A DNA stretch of 32,227 bases, from positions 1 through 32,227 of the forward strand of contig CAMNNY010000164.1 of the NCBI GenBank assembly GCA_946546175.1. The letters are read 5' to 3'. The notes beneath the pieces are model-generated. The model had not been told where the DNA came from. It did no database searches and was given only the letters and a program-made list of their open reading frames with translations. The position numbers and the translations under genes were made by a program. Positions 12,934-21,093 of the stretch are shown piece by piece. Source of the stretch: an uncultured Bacteroidales bacterium. Its GTDB lineage: Bacteria; Bacteroidota; Bacteroidia; Bacteroidales; UBA932. Positions within the stretch are counted from its first letter, which is position 1; each line of letters opens with the position of its first letter.

Positions 12934-14472
12934 CTATTTTAATGTTGATGTTATTGCCGTTATTTTTCCGAAGCCGCCATACACTCCGTTGTCCTTGAAG
13001 GTGAAAAGGCCGGTGCTGACATTGAATGGACGAAGGTAAATCTTTCCATCTCCGGTAGATTCATTGTACGTGCTGATTACGATCTGGAGCCGGTTGGTCG
13101 GAAGCTGGAATCTGTAGGAGGCTACGTCGTAGCCGTGGGTCCCGTACCAGCCCTGGGTATAGAATTTAATCCCGGTTATGATCTCGTCCGCATCATCGGG
13201 TTTCCAGGTCAGTTCACGGTAAGCGGGAGTGCCGCCGATCACCGCAACCGAATAGATCTTCTTGTCCGAAGCCATGAACAGTATCTCCGAATTGTCGCAG
13301 AAAGCATAGTACTTCACATCCGAATGCCACTGACTGTCATCAAGTGCGTAATAAGTCAGAATATTCTTTGTGGGTTCGGTATAGATGATATGGTGAGAAC
13401 CTGTCTTGTCTTCGATAAGAAAAGCGGCGGTTCCGTTCTTTCCGGCTCCGGCCCATAGAGATTTGCCTCCGGAAAGGTCGGCCGGAACAATCTCTGAGCT
13501 GGCAGAAAAACTGCCGTAGCCGGAGAATTGAGAGTGCATGTAATAGAAACGTCCTTCTGCCTCATTGAAGAACACGATGTCGCTCTGCTGGACAGCATAG
13601 GCATAGCCGACATTTGTCGGGGTGAACACATCCGAAGGCACTCCGGCATATCCGGCCTTGTTGAAGATATTGTTCGTATGTCCGATATTCAGGTAAAGCT
13701 GCCTGCCGATCTGGGCTGCGGTCATTATCTGTCCGTAGTTTATCAGGTTCCTTACGTTGAGAGTCGTCTCCTTGAGCCCGTTGAAGAGCGTTCCGTCCTG
13801 CTTCGCAATAATGAAAGTCAGAGGATCAAGGGCATAAAGATGCGAATCCGTGCCCACAAGGATCAATGTCTCGTTATAGACGGCGCCATCAGAGCGCACA
13901 ACCGGAAGCACGGCATTTACCGTCCCCTCCAGCGGCTCACCGTTGGCAAGGCTGTAGATGTTTCTGGTGTAACGCGGAGCGTCCATGTTGTATCCGTAGG
14001 TGGCGGCCTTGCAGGTGATCAGGTCGAAGTCGGTAGTCGCTCCGCCGTCGCGGGTATGCGCCACCAGTATACCTTCCCCAAGCGAAGATCTCACATAGAC
14101 AAAGCAGGACTTGGTCTTGGAGAGACCGGTCTGGGTATCAGTTGCTGTGAAAGAAAGGCAGTACGGTGCATCATTGGGCCGGTTGGCAACCCTGTAAGTC
14201 ACATCTGGCGTGTCTGCTATCACCATGCGGTCCTTGGAGACACCGGGACGGAAATCTATCGCCCACTCGTAGCTGAACGAATCATACTCTTCGCCCCCGA
14301 GAGTCACTGACGCTTCGAGAATGATATCATCCCCGTACAGCGTCTCAAGGGTGTCCGGTATTCCGCTAATCTCTATGTCCGGGATAGTGCGGTAAGCTAC
14401 GGTGCTCAGATCCTGATAGCAAGCGCAGAAGACAGAGACAGCAAGCAGTATTGCAGTAATGCGTTTGATCAT
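12934..14472 (-). CDS. PKD-like family surface lipoprotein
   Basis: The product has 512 residues with a lipoprotein signal ending in VFCAC (Cys about residue 18). A PKD/Ig-like domain comes first, about 30-130 (EASVTLGGEEYDSFSYEWAI to CFVYVRSS). About 380 residues rich in beta strands follow, with motifs such as LILVGTDSHLYALDP, ILFMASDKKIYSV and RFYYMHS spaced like blades of a propeller. This matches the PKD-like lipoproteins that regularly accompany SusCD, DUF4843 and DUF5117 genes in Bacteroidota. A substrate-binding role at the cell surface is inferred. Its start overlaps the stop of the DUF4843 gene by 4 nt (ATGA). Confidence 0.82.
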   Translation of the reverse strand: MIKRITAILLAVSVFCACYQDLSTVAYRTIPDIEISGIPDTLETLYGDDIILEASVTLGGEEYDSFSYEWAIDFRPGVSKDRMVIADTPDVTYRVANRPNDAPYCLSFTATDTQTGLSKTKSCFVYVRSSLGEGILVAHTRDGGATTDFDLITCKAATYGYNMDAPRYTRNIYSLANGEPLEGTVNAVLPVVRSDGAVYNETLILVGTDSHLYALDPLTFIIAKQDGTLFNGLKETTLNVRNLINYGQIMTAAQIGRQLYLNIGHTNNIFNKAGYAGVPSDVFTPTNVGYAYAVQQSDIVFFNEAEGRFYYMHSQFSGYGSFSASSEIVPADLSGGKSLWAGAGKNGTAAFLIEDKTGSHHIIYTEPTKNILTYYALDDSQWHSDVKYYAFCDNSEILFMASDKKIYSVAVIGGTPAYRELTWKPDDADEIITGIKFYTQGWYGTHGYDVASYRFQLPTNRLQIVISTYNESTGDGKIYLRPFNVSTGLFTFKDNGVYGGFGKITAITSTLK

Positions 14473-15263
14473 AACGATATGAGGGTTGAATAGATTGTGG
14501 GAATGACGGAAGGCTTTACACCCTGCCCTACCGGAGTATCCGCCTTGGGATAGTCTTCGTAGTCTTCGCTATGCATGTAGGGAGCATCGGGATGAGCCGT
14601 ATCGTGATCGCGAACCAGTTCTCTTACTCTTTTGTTGAGAGCGCTCCACCAGGTGGGGTCTTTGTAGATGAGTCCGTTCTCCGCAGTCACATCGCCTTTG
14701 GACCTGACACACTTGTCGATGTCGTCGCCATACTCTTCTACAAGAATCCTGTGGAGAGCCTTGCTGTATCCGGTACTGATATACAGATACCAGTTTTTCC
14801 AGACTGCAGGCACCGGACGCGCATACGAATCGGTCCACTTGACTACGGCCTTACTGTAAGCCGGCAGCCCCTCACGGAAAAACTCGTTGGGAACTATCGA
14901 GAGCACTATGACTTTTTGTTCTACTCCTTCCTTGAGGGCCTGTACCCTGATGACTATGTCGGCTGAGAGTTCTCCTGCCTTGATCACAGACGAGAGTATC
15001 TCATAGTCACCGGGGCCCGCAATGGAGTCCTTGACCTCAAGGGTAATCTCCCTGTCATAATCGGCCGGTATGCCCAGCACATTGACCTTGACATGAAGAT
15101 CCCGGTATTCTTCGGTCATTCCCCGAAGCGAAAATGAGTTCTCGACTCCGTCAAAATAAACTGAGCAGTCTTTCATGTTGAAAGTCTGAATCTCACTCTT
15201 CTCGCAGGAAGACAGAAAAACGGCGGCTGCGACAGCCAATAATAGTACTGTTATCTTTTTCAT
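14469..15263 (-). CDS. DUF4843 lipoprotein
   Basis: A 264-residue lipoprotein; the signal ends VFLSSC and the mature part begins CEKSEIQTF. An early SVYFDGV strand, a Calx-beta-like stretch with VKVNVLGIPADYDREI and IVLSIVPNEFF, and a C-terminal tail with PAVWKNWYLYISTGYSK fit the DUF4843 family, nearly always found directly downstream of susD in this type of locus. A function has not been established; a cell-surface accessory of the transporter is the likely role. It overlaps the susD stop by 4 nt and the PKD-like start by 4 nt, so translation of the three genes is probably coupled. Confidence 0.82.
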   Translation of the reverse strand: MKKITVLLLAVAAAVFLSSCEKSEIQTFNMKDCSVYFDGVENSFSLRGMTEEYRDLHVKVNVLGIPADYDREITLEVKDSIAGPGDYEILSSVIKAGELSADIVIRVQALKEGVEQKVIVLSIVPNEFFREGLPAYSKAVVKWTDSYARPVPAVWKNWYLYISTGYSKALHRILVEEYGDDIDKCVRSKGDVTAENGLIYKDPTWWSALNKRVRELVRDHDTAHPDAPYMHSEDYEDYPKADTPVGQGVKPSVIPTIYSTLISL

Positions 15264-16774
15264 AATTCCTGTTTTCTTCCGTAAGACAATTCATCGACAG
15301 GGTAAGGATATGCGCCAAGCGAAAGTATCCTGTTAAACCATGTCGGATCCAAATCGACATAAGAATTGCGTTTTGCCGCTATCCGCCTTGTGGCATAATA
15401 CGCAACGCCTTCTCCACAGAACTCCTTGAAATATTCCAGAAGGACGTTCTCATTATTGGAGGATGAAGAAATAAACAATCCATCCGCCGGGTCCTGAATG
15501 CCGCGGTGACGCCGTACTTCATAAAGGTTTTCATTGACCGACTCAGTATCGCTCCTTTCCGCCGCGATTTCGGCCATGATAAGGTACAGCTCGGAGACCT
15601 TGATCATAGGTACACGGTTACGGTATCCTTCGTAGTAGGAAGAGTTGTTGTAGTACTTGTAGGGACGGTAGTTGTCGCTGACAAACTTCAGCATGAGAGC
15701 CGGCCCCCTTATATCCTCCGCAGATGAGACAAAGGACGGATTGAAAAGCGACACATCGGCAATGGCCTTGTCGATGAGAAGTGATGACGAGCCAAGAGTG
15801 GAAGCATTGAAAATTAAAAGGTCGGTGAGATTTTGGAGCTCGCTTACTTCCAACGCAAATATCTGTTCGGAAGAGAAGGTCCAGTCTACTTCGTCATTGG
15901 ATGTCGCGCTGGTCATCGCCTCCGCATCAACCCACGAAAAGGCATTTGCCGCTTTGAGTTCGGCAATCAGGTCTTCTGCCGCACTGTAAGCGGAATCAAG
16001 TTCGGACTTGAACAACAGGACTCTGACCTTGAGGGCCTTGGCGGCAAAATAGTTCATTCGCTTGTCCCTGTTGTCCCAGAAGCCGTCGGCGTTGGCGTTT
16101 GCCATGAACGTTTCAGAGGCATTCCCCCTCACGGGATCCTCCGAGAGCAGTGTTATGGCCTCGTCAAGATCCTTCTCCAGAAGCTCAAGTGTCTCCCTGT
16201 AGTTTCTTTGGGGCGCGGGATCTTTGACATATTCAGTGCTGTACGGGATAGCCAGCTTTGCAAAATCATCTTCGGAAGTGAGCTGCGCCAGACCGAACAT
16301 GCGCATCATGTCGAAGTGGATATAGGCTCTCAAAGCCAGAAGCTCTCCTCTCATAAGATCTCGCTCGGTCTTGTCGGAGACAATTCCGGGGCGGGCATCC
16401 AGCTCATAAAGGACCTTGTTTGCGTTGGCGATCGAGAAATAACCGGCCTGCCACATATTGTGGAGAATGAGAATAAGCCTGTTGTCTTCCCATTTGTGGT
16501 TCTGGATAGCGGTAAAAACCGGACTGGATTGGGGAGCATACGGTCCGTAGACGAGTTCGTTCACATACCAGGTCCAATACGAACCGTATTCATATTCGCT
16601 GCCCATGCTGATGTAAACCCCGCAAAGGGCATCCTGAAAGCCGCTCCTCGAAGAATAGAGAGTCGCATCAGAGACTTGGGTGGAAGACGTAGCCTCCAGC
16701 CAACCGTTGCAGGAGCCCAGAAGCGACACGGCTACGGCAAGACTTAATGTATTCTTTATTATCTTGTTTTTCAT
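15260..16774 (-). CDS. SusD/RagB family outer-membrane lipoprotein
   Basis: A 504-residue lipoprotein whose signal ends SLLGSC, followed by NGWLEATSSTQVSDATLYSS, the usual SusD start. TPR-like helices with MRGELLALRAYIHFDMMRMFG and the late VSELYLIMAEIAAE region complete the family pattern, ending ...RILSLGAYPYPVDELSYG. SusD proteins form the lid over the SusC barrel and bind the nutrient. There is no sign of a starch-type operon here; the partner genes are proteases, so an oligopeptide or protein substrate is inferred. It starts 7 nt after the susC stop and overlaps the DUF4843 gene by 4 nt. Confidence 0.93.
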   Translation of the reverse strand: MKNKIIKNTLSLAVAVSLLGSCNGWLEATSSTQVSDATLYSSRSGFQDALCGVYISMGSEYEYGSYWTWYVNELVYGPYAPQSSPVFTAIQNHKWEDNRLILILHNMWQAGYFSIANANKVLYELDARPGIVSDKTERDLMRGELLALRAYIHFDMMRMFGLAQLTSEDDFAKLAIPYSTEYVKDPAPQRNYRETLELLEKDLDEAITLLSEDPVRGNASETFMANANADGFWDNRDKRMNYFAAKALKVRVLLFKSELDSAYSAAEDLIAELKAANAFSWVDAEAMTSATSNDEVDWTFSSEQIFALEVSELQNLTDLLIFNASTLGSSSLLIDKAIADVSLFNPSFVSSAEDIRGPALMLKFVSDNYRPYKYYNNSSYYEGYRNRVPMIKVSELYLIMAEIAAERSDTESVNENLYEVRRHRGIQDPADGLFISSSSNNENVLLEYFKEFCGEGVAYYATRRIAAKRNSYVDLDPTWFNRILSLGAYPYPVDELSYGRKQEL

Positions 16775-16781
16775 GGCGGTA

Positions 16782-19700
16782 TCAGAATGACGCGTTTACA
16801 CTCAAAGAGAACTTCCTGGCGTAGGGATAGGAAGTGCCTCTTTCAATGTCGATGGACGAGAAAGTGTATATATCGTTAGTATAGAGAGTGATCCTCAGTC
16901 GGCTGAGTCTGAGCGAACTTACCAGCCGCGTCGGGAACTCATAATAGACGGAAGCCGAAGACAGATGCATCACATTGTTTTTCTGGACGAAGCGGCTGGT
17001 TGGCCGGGTAAAGTAGTTGGACGCCGTATTCTGGGCTTTGTAAGGAGCCACATCTCCGGCCTTTGCCCAGCGGCCGCTGAACACCCTGCGGTCTACATTA
17101 TTATCAAGAGTAGTATTCTCGACCTTGTCCAGGAGAGTGCTGTTGTACAGATAGCCTCCGGCATAGAAAGTTGCTACGAAGTTGAACCCGAATCCTTTCA
17201 CTTCGCCGTTGATACCCACATTTCCGTTGACAAGAGGATCGGACGAACCGCAGTTGTACAGATCGGCGGGATTCCACGTTGTGGTGATATTGCCATTCCT
17301 GTTGATATACACCTCGTTGCCGTCGCTTGAGTTGATTCCCAGAGAGCGGACGACCCAGATGGAATGCAGGGGCATGCCGTCGTAGTACTGGATGACCGGA
17401 GCGGTGGCGCCGACTTCCTTGGCAAGGGCCTGCTGCTGCTCATTGAAAGCCTTGAGCGCATCGGAGATCCTGAGGACGCGGTTGTCGTTGAAGGCTGCCT
17501 TTCCAAAGAGATTGATATATGATGCTCCGCTCCTGTAGAGAGTCCAGTTGACGCTCAGTTCTACACCTTTGTTACGGACCATGCCCATATTGTCGTTGGT
17601 CATGGGAAAACCGGTCGAAGGCAACAGCGTCCTTGAGAACACGAGGTTGCGCGTGTCGGCGATATAGGCGTCCGCAACGATATTGAGATTGCGTGTGCGG
17701 AAATCGATTCCTATGTTGTAGTCCATCTTTTCCTCCCAGCCCAGCTCGGGATTGGCCATATTCTGGAGGTAGGCACCGGTGAAGCCGCTATAGTAAGCCG
17801 ATGAGTAATACTGATAGACGGGAAGCGCTACATTGGTGGTGTAGTTCTGGTTACCGGATGAGCCCAGGCTCGCCCTGAGTTTGAGTTGGGTCACCCAGTC
17901 GGCATAGTCTTTCATCCACTGCTCGTTGTGGAGGTTCCACGCAAGTCCGGCGCTCCAGAACACGCCCCAGTGGTTTTTGGTTCCGAACACAGAGGATGCA
18001 CTTCCCTTGATGGTCGCGTCAGCCATGTAACGGTTGTCGTAGCTGTAACCTGCAGTCGCGAGAGCGCCGAGGTTGCGGTTGAGTCCGTCGGCCCCGGTAG
18101 GCACGGAATTGTCCTGATACTGACGGGCGAAAGTAATGCTCTTCATGTTGCTGTTCGGGAAGCCTTCCGTGTAGTTCACTATCTCCTCGTAGTTGGTCTG
18201 GGAGATACTCCAGTCAACGGTTCCGAAGATGTCGTGCTTGCCGCCTATGTTGTGGTTCAGCTGAGCGGAGACATCGCCGGAATATGTGGTATACCGACCG
18301 TTGGACTGGGTGTACCGGCCTCTTCTAAGGATGTCGGCAGTCTCCACAAAACTGGTATGCTGCCCGGGATAGAACTCGTCCGACCTTGTATTCTGGGACT
18401 CGATTCCGAACCTGGCTACCATCCTGAGCGACTTCATGAACTGGTATTCCGCATAGAAATTGTTCGTGACGGAAAGATACGAACTGGTGTCGGTAGTTCC
18501 GATAGTGGCGTTGTACATCGGATTCGTCACCACTTCTCTGGAGACTGATACTCCCTCGTACGTGAAAAATCTGGTCTGGAGAACTTTCTTCAGGTTGCCC
18601 TCTTCATCGTAAGGAGAAAAATAAGGGTTCAGTGCTGCATATTCTGAGAAATTGCCCCATGGAGACTCTGCGCTGTTCATGTGGGAGATACCCATGATAT
18701 TGCGGAAAGTCCATCCGCCGCGCCTGTAGGCGATATTTACATTGCCACCGAACACATCACGGAAAGAACCTTTCATCGCACCCTGGGTATCGTTGTAAGA
18801 GAAGGTAGCCAGAGCCTTGAGTTCTTTCGAACCGAGCTCGATGCTCACCGAATGCTTATGCCCGATACCAAGTCTCAGCGGTTTCGAGAGCCAGTATGTA
18901 TCTTCTCCTTCCATGGCTCTTTTAAGCCTTTGGCTGTAAAGGGCCTGAAGGGCGAAAGTCTCAAACGAACTGTCGTTTTTGTAGTAGCCCTCGCGGCGCT
19001 CGACCTCGAGTTTCTCAAGGGAATTACACAGATTGTAACTTGTAAGGTCGGGGGCTTCAATGGAGAGGCTTCCATTATAGGTCACACGGCTCTTGTCGTT
19101 GGTCAGAGCCTTAGTCTCGATTACGATGACGCCGTTGGCGCCCTTGGATCCGTAGATTGCTTTTGCAGAGGCGTCCTTGAGGATGGTAATGCTCTGGACC
19201 CTGTTCATATCCATGTCGGTTATCTTTTCGAGGGTGGTCTCAAAACCGTCCAGGATGAACAGAGGCTGGTTCGCCTTCGAAAGGAAGTTGCTTTTGAGGC
19301 CGGAAGTTTCGGCCGCGAGGGTGGAGGCTCCACGGATCTGCATAGAGGCCATTGCATTGGGGTTCGATCCGGCCTCAAGGTTGTCGAGAATAACGAGCGA
19401 GGGGTCCATGTTTTTGAGCGACTCCACGACATTGCTGTTGGAGACCCTCTTGATATCGTCACTGGTCATCGACTGGACCGAGCCCGTAAAACTCTCCTTG
19501 CTGCGGGTAAAGATACCGGTGACAACGGCTTCCTCAAGCATCTGAGAGTCTGGCTCCAAGTAGACAGTCACATCGCCTTTGATCTGGGAAACCTGTATTT
19601 CATAAGGCTTGTAGCTCACCATTTCAACGGTGAGGACGGCGTTAAGAGGAACGCTTTTGATAAAAAACTTACCGTCGATGTCGGTGGTAACGGCGATTTT

Positions 19701-19874
19701 TAGCTTGCGGTTCATGACGACCACGCCGGGGAAAGGCTCCCCCGCCTCATCATAGACGGTTCCCTGGACCTGACGGGTATTCTGCGCCCGCCCGAGAGGG
19801 ACAAAGAGCACAAAAAAGAACACGACGGCCAGAACCCTCGATATAGATATCTTGGAAAAGGACATAACCAACAC
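16782..19874 (-). CDS. SusC/RagA family TonB-dependent outer-membrane transporter
   Basis: A 1030-residue barrel protein, first gene of the seven-gene operon. After a signal peptide (VLAVVFFFVLFVPLGRAQ) comes a CarboxypepD_reg-like domain (QVQGTVYDEAGEPFPGVVV, about 35-110), then the TonB-box/plug region (LEEAVVTGIF, SMQIRGASTL, PLFILDGFE, ITILKDASAKAIYGSKGANGVI) and a beta-barrel ending in the aromatic YPYARKFSLSVNASF. It imports large nutrients across the outer membrane using TonB energy, with SusD as lid. ATG 19874 gives a leader of about 10 nt from the predicted promoter; ATG 19865 (MSFSK) is also possible. There is no adjacent anti-sigma/ECF pair or hybrid two-component regulator, unlike many such loci. 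Confidence 0.94.
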   Translation of the reverse strand: MLVMSFSKISISRVLAVVFFFVLFVPLGRAQNTRQVQGTVYDEAGEPFPGVVVMNRKLKIAVTTDIDGKFFIKSVPLNAVLTVEMVSYKPYEIQVSQIKGDVTVYLEPDSQMLEEAVVTGIFTRSKESFTGSVQSMTSDDIKRVSNSNVVESLKNMDPSLVILDNLEAGSNPNAMASMQIRGASTLAAETSGLKSNFLSKANQPLFILDGFETTLEKITDMDMNRVQSITILKDASAKAIYGSKGANGVIVIETKALTNDKSRVTYNGSLSIEAPDLTSYNLCNSLEKLEVERREGYYKNDSSFETFALQALYSQRLKRAMEGEDTYWLSKPLRLGIGHKHSVSIELGSKELKALATFSYNDTQGAMKGSFRDVFGGNVNIAYRRGGWTFRNIMGISHMNSAESPWGNFSEYAALNPYFSPYDEEGNLKKVLQTRFFTYEGVSVSREVVTNPMYNATIGTTDTSSYLSVTNNFYAEYQFMKSLRMVARFGIESQNTRSDEFYPGQHTSFVETADILRRGRYTQSNGRYTTYSGDVSAQLNHNIGGKHDIFGTVDWSISQTNYEEIVNYTEGFPNSNMKSITFARQYQDNSVPTGADGLNRNLGALATAGYSYDNRYMADATIKGSASSVFGTKNHWGVFWSAGLAWNLHNEQWMKDYADWVTQLKLRASLGSSGNQNYTTNVALPVYQYYSSAYYSGFTGAYLQNMANPELGWEEKMDYNIGIDFRTRNLNIVADAYIADTRNLVFSRTLLPSTGFPMTNDNMGMVRNKGVELSVNWTLYRSGASYINLFGKAAFNDNRVLRISDALKAFNEQQQALAKEVGATAPVIQYYDGMPLHSIWVVRSLGINSSDGNEVYINRNGNITTTWNPADLYNCGSSDPLVNGNVGINGEVKGFGFNFVATFYAGGYLYNSTLLDKVENTTLDNNVDRRVFSGRWAKAGDVAPYKAQNTASNYFTRPTSRFVQKNNVMHLSSASVYYEFPTRLVSSLRLSRLRITLYTNDIYTFSSIDIERGTSYPYARKFSLSVNASF

Positions 19875-19890
19875 TACTGTTTTTTCGGTT

Positions 19891-19921
19891 TAAAGTTAAC
19901 TTTTAAATACGAAAAATCAAA
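19891..19921 (-). promoter_or_regulatory. Putative promoter of the SusCD-protease operon
   Basis: On the minus strand, TTTG (19918-19921), a 19-nt spacer and TAACTTTA (19891-19898) fit the Bacteroidota pattern with one mismatch in the -7 box, compatible with a regulated promoter. Confidence 0.45.
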
Positions 19922-19947
19922 GTCTGCAAGTGCCTAATTAACACGCC

Positions 19948-19982
19948 ATTCGCCCCTCCTATTAACCATACAAGGGGCGAAT
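19948..19982. repeat. Inverted repeat between the WYL regulator and susC
   Basis: ATTCGCCCCT and AGGGGCGAAT form a perfect 10-bp stem with a 15-nt loop. It has no T tract on the minus side, so it may be a weak terminator of the WYL gene or a protein-binding site upstream of the susC promoter. Confidence 0.5.
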
Positions 19983-20002
19983 TCGTTAAAAATGTTAGTA
20001 TC

Positions 20003-20908
20003 CTACCGCTTCAGCAGATATTTCGAAACATAATCTGAGACATATTTCTCGAAATCATTAGATTCGAGAATTTGCACATCCGATGCGGCGCCAACATAAA
20101 ACCGGCAGATTCCGGCATAGTTATACACTTGCGTGTCGAGTATCCAACTCCCCTTCTCTTCCGTAAGGTCGTTTTCTGCGAGCGGATGCTCTTCCAGCAG
20201 GAGGTTTTTGGCCATGACGCCAAGACGGAGCCGGACATGGAGCGGAGTCCTCCCCGACATTCCGAACACGTCCAGCCCCTGTTTTTCGTGCTTGGCTTCA
20301 TTGGTCCAATCTTCTTCTTCGAGCAAAAGGGCCTGCTCCATGCGCGAGAGTTTGAACAGTTTATTGCGACCGTCCTGAAGATCAAAGCCCCAGACATCTA
20401 TATAATTGGTAGTAAAACCGAACGGCTCTATGAAACGGTCACGAACAGTATGGGAATGTCCCGACTCATAGTTTTTCAGCACCACCTTTTTCTTACCTCT
20501 GATACCTTTGGCGAGAGTCTCAACAATGCCGCGCATTGGCCGCCCTCCGGCGATATCGGCGATTCCCGTGCTGTCGTAGATAACGGCCAGTTTTTTCTGG
20601 AGATTGGCCTTAAGGGCGTTGGTCGGGTCAAGCCTGTCGATAAGGTTATTTACAAGATGGGCTTCCTCATCGGAAAAGCATACGAGATTTGAAAACTCCG
20701 GGTAGTCGTCCGGAGTGCTGACGAGTTTATAGAGATTGGGAGCGCGCTTCTCCACTACGAATCCACACTCCTTGAAGGTGTCGATATAGCGGTAGACAGA
20801 CCGGTAGGACGTACCAAGCTGACGCGCAAGTTCGTCCACGGTATAGTCCACGTTTCCGGACATGAGCGCCATGAGGCGCAGCAGTCTTTCCACCTTCGGC
20901 TGGTCCAT
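20003..20908 (-). CDS. WYL-domain transcriptional regulator (YafY-like)
   Basis: The product from ATG 20908 has 301 residues. An N-terminal helix-turn-helix (MDQPKVERLLRLMALM, YTVDELARQLGTSYRSVYRYI) is followed by a WYL-type sensor domain of about 200 residues (KKKVVLKNYESGHSHTVRDR, EPFGFTTNYIDVWGFD). The ORF track extends to 20986, but those 26 extra codons overlap the upstream micro-ORF in another frame. GGAGG lies 7 nt before ATG 20908, supporting this start. WYL regulators bind nucleic-acid-like ligands or other small molecules and often control their own promoter. The palindrome at 21045 is a candidate operator. Whether it also controls the susC operon 129 bp downstream is unknown. Confidence 0.87.
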   Translation of the reverse strand: MDQPKVERLLRLMALMSGNVDYTVDELARQLGTSYRSVYRYIDTFKECGFVVEKRAPNLYKLVSTPDDYPEFSNLVCFSDEEAHLVNNLIDRLDPTNALKANLQKKLAVIYDSTGIADIAGGRPMRGIVETLAKGIRGKKKVVLKNYESGHSHTVRDRFIEPFGFTTNYIDVWGFDLQDGRNKLFKLSRMEQALLLEEEDWTNEAKHEKQGLDVFGMSGRTPLHVRLRLGVMAKNLLLEEHPLAENDLTEEKGSWILDTQVYNYAGICRFYVGAASDVQILESNDFEKYVSDYVSKYLLKR

Positions 20909-20910
20909 GA

Positions 20911-21006
20911 TTATTCCTCCACTCCGATAAATTCGAGATCGAGTTCGTCGATAAGCATCGCGACTTCCGCTGAAGTGCTGATCCATTCTGTCATTTCCTT
21001 GCTCAT
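20911..21006 (-). CDS. 31-residue micro-ORF upstream of the WYL regulator
   Basis: This ORF is too short for the ORF track. It starts ATG at 21006 behind a Shine-Dalgarno-like AAGGAG, encodes a peptide beginning MSKEMTEWIS and ending EFIGVEE, and stops 2 nt before the regulator ATG (TAATCATG). The peptide is acidic, with one amphipathic helix (EVAMLIDELDLEF) and no signal or membrane segment. Promoter, ribosome-binding site and tight coupling suggest that it is translated. It could be a partner or inhibitor of the regulator, or a leader that sets its translation. I do not recognise a family. Confidence 0.6.
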   Translation of the reverse strand: MSKEMTEWISTSAEVAMLIDELDLEFIGVEE

Positions 21007-21030
21007 AGTATTCTCCTTTTGTTTATGATG

Positions 21031-21038
21031 CAAAGATA
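21031..21038 (-). promoter_or_regulatory. -7 promoter box of the micro-ORF/WYL operon
   Basis: TATCTTTG on the minus strand matches TAnnTTTG. It ends 24 nt before the micro-ORF start. No -33 element of normal spacing is visible; that position is occupied by the palindrome. Confidence 0.6.
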
Positions 21039-21044
21039 TGACGC

Positions 21045-21069
21045 ATTTTTGACAACTATCGTCAAAAAT
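21045..21069. promoter_or_regulatory. Candidate operator, ATTTTTGAC-N7-GTCAAAAAT
   Basis: A perfect 9+7+9 palindrome starts 7 bp upstream of the -7 box and covers the -33 position. Such a site fits a dimeric repressor or activator; autoregulation by the downstream WYL protein is the simplest reading. Confidence 0.6.
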
Positions 21070-21093
21070 ACAAAAGTATGAAAAAAAACGCTT

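Noticed and set aside
20909-20986. 26-codon N-terminal extension of the WYL regulator
   Set aside because: It overlaps the micro-ORF in another frame, and ATG 20908 has its own GGAGG at good spacing and starts with the HTH helix.
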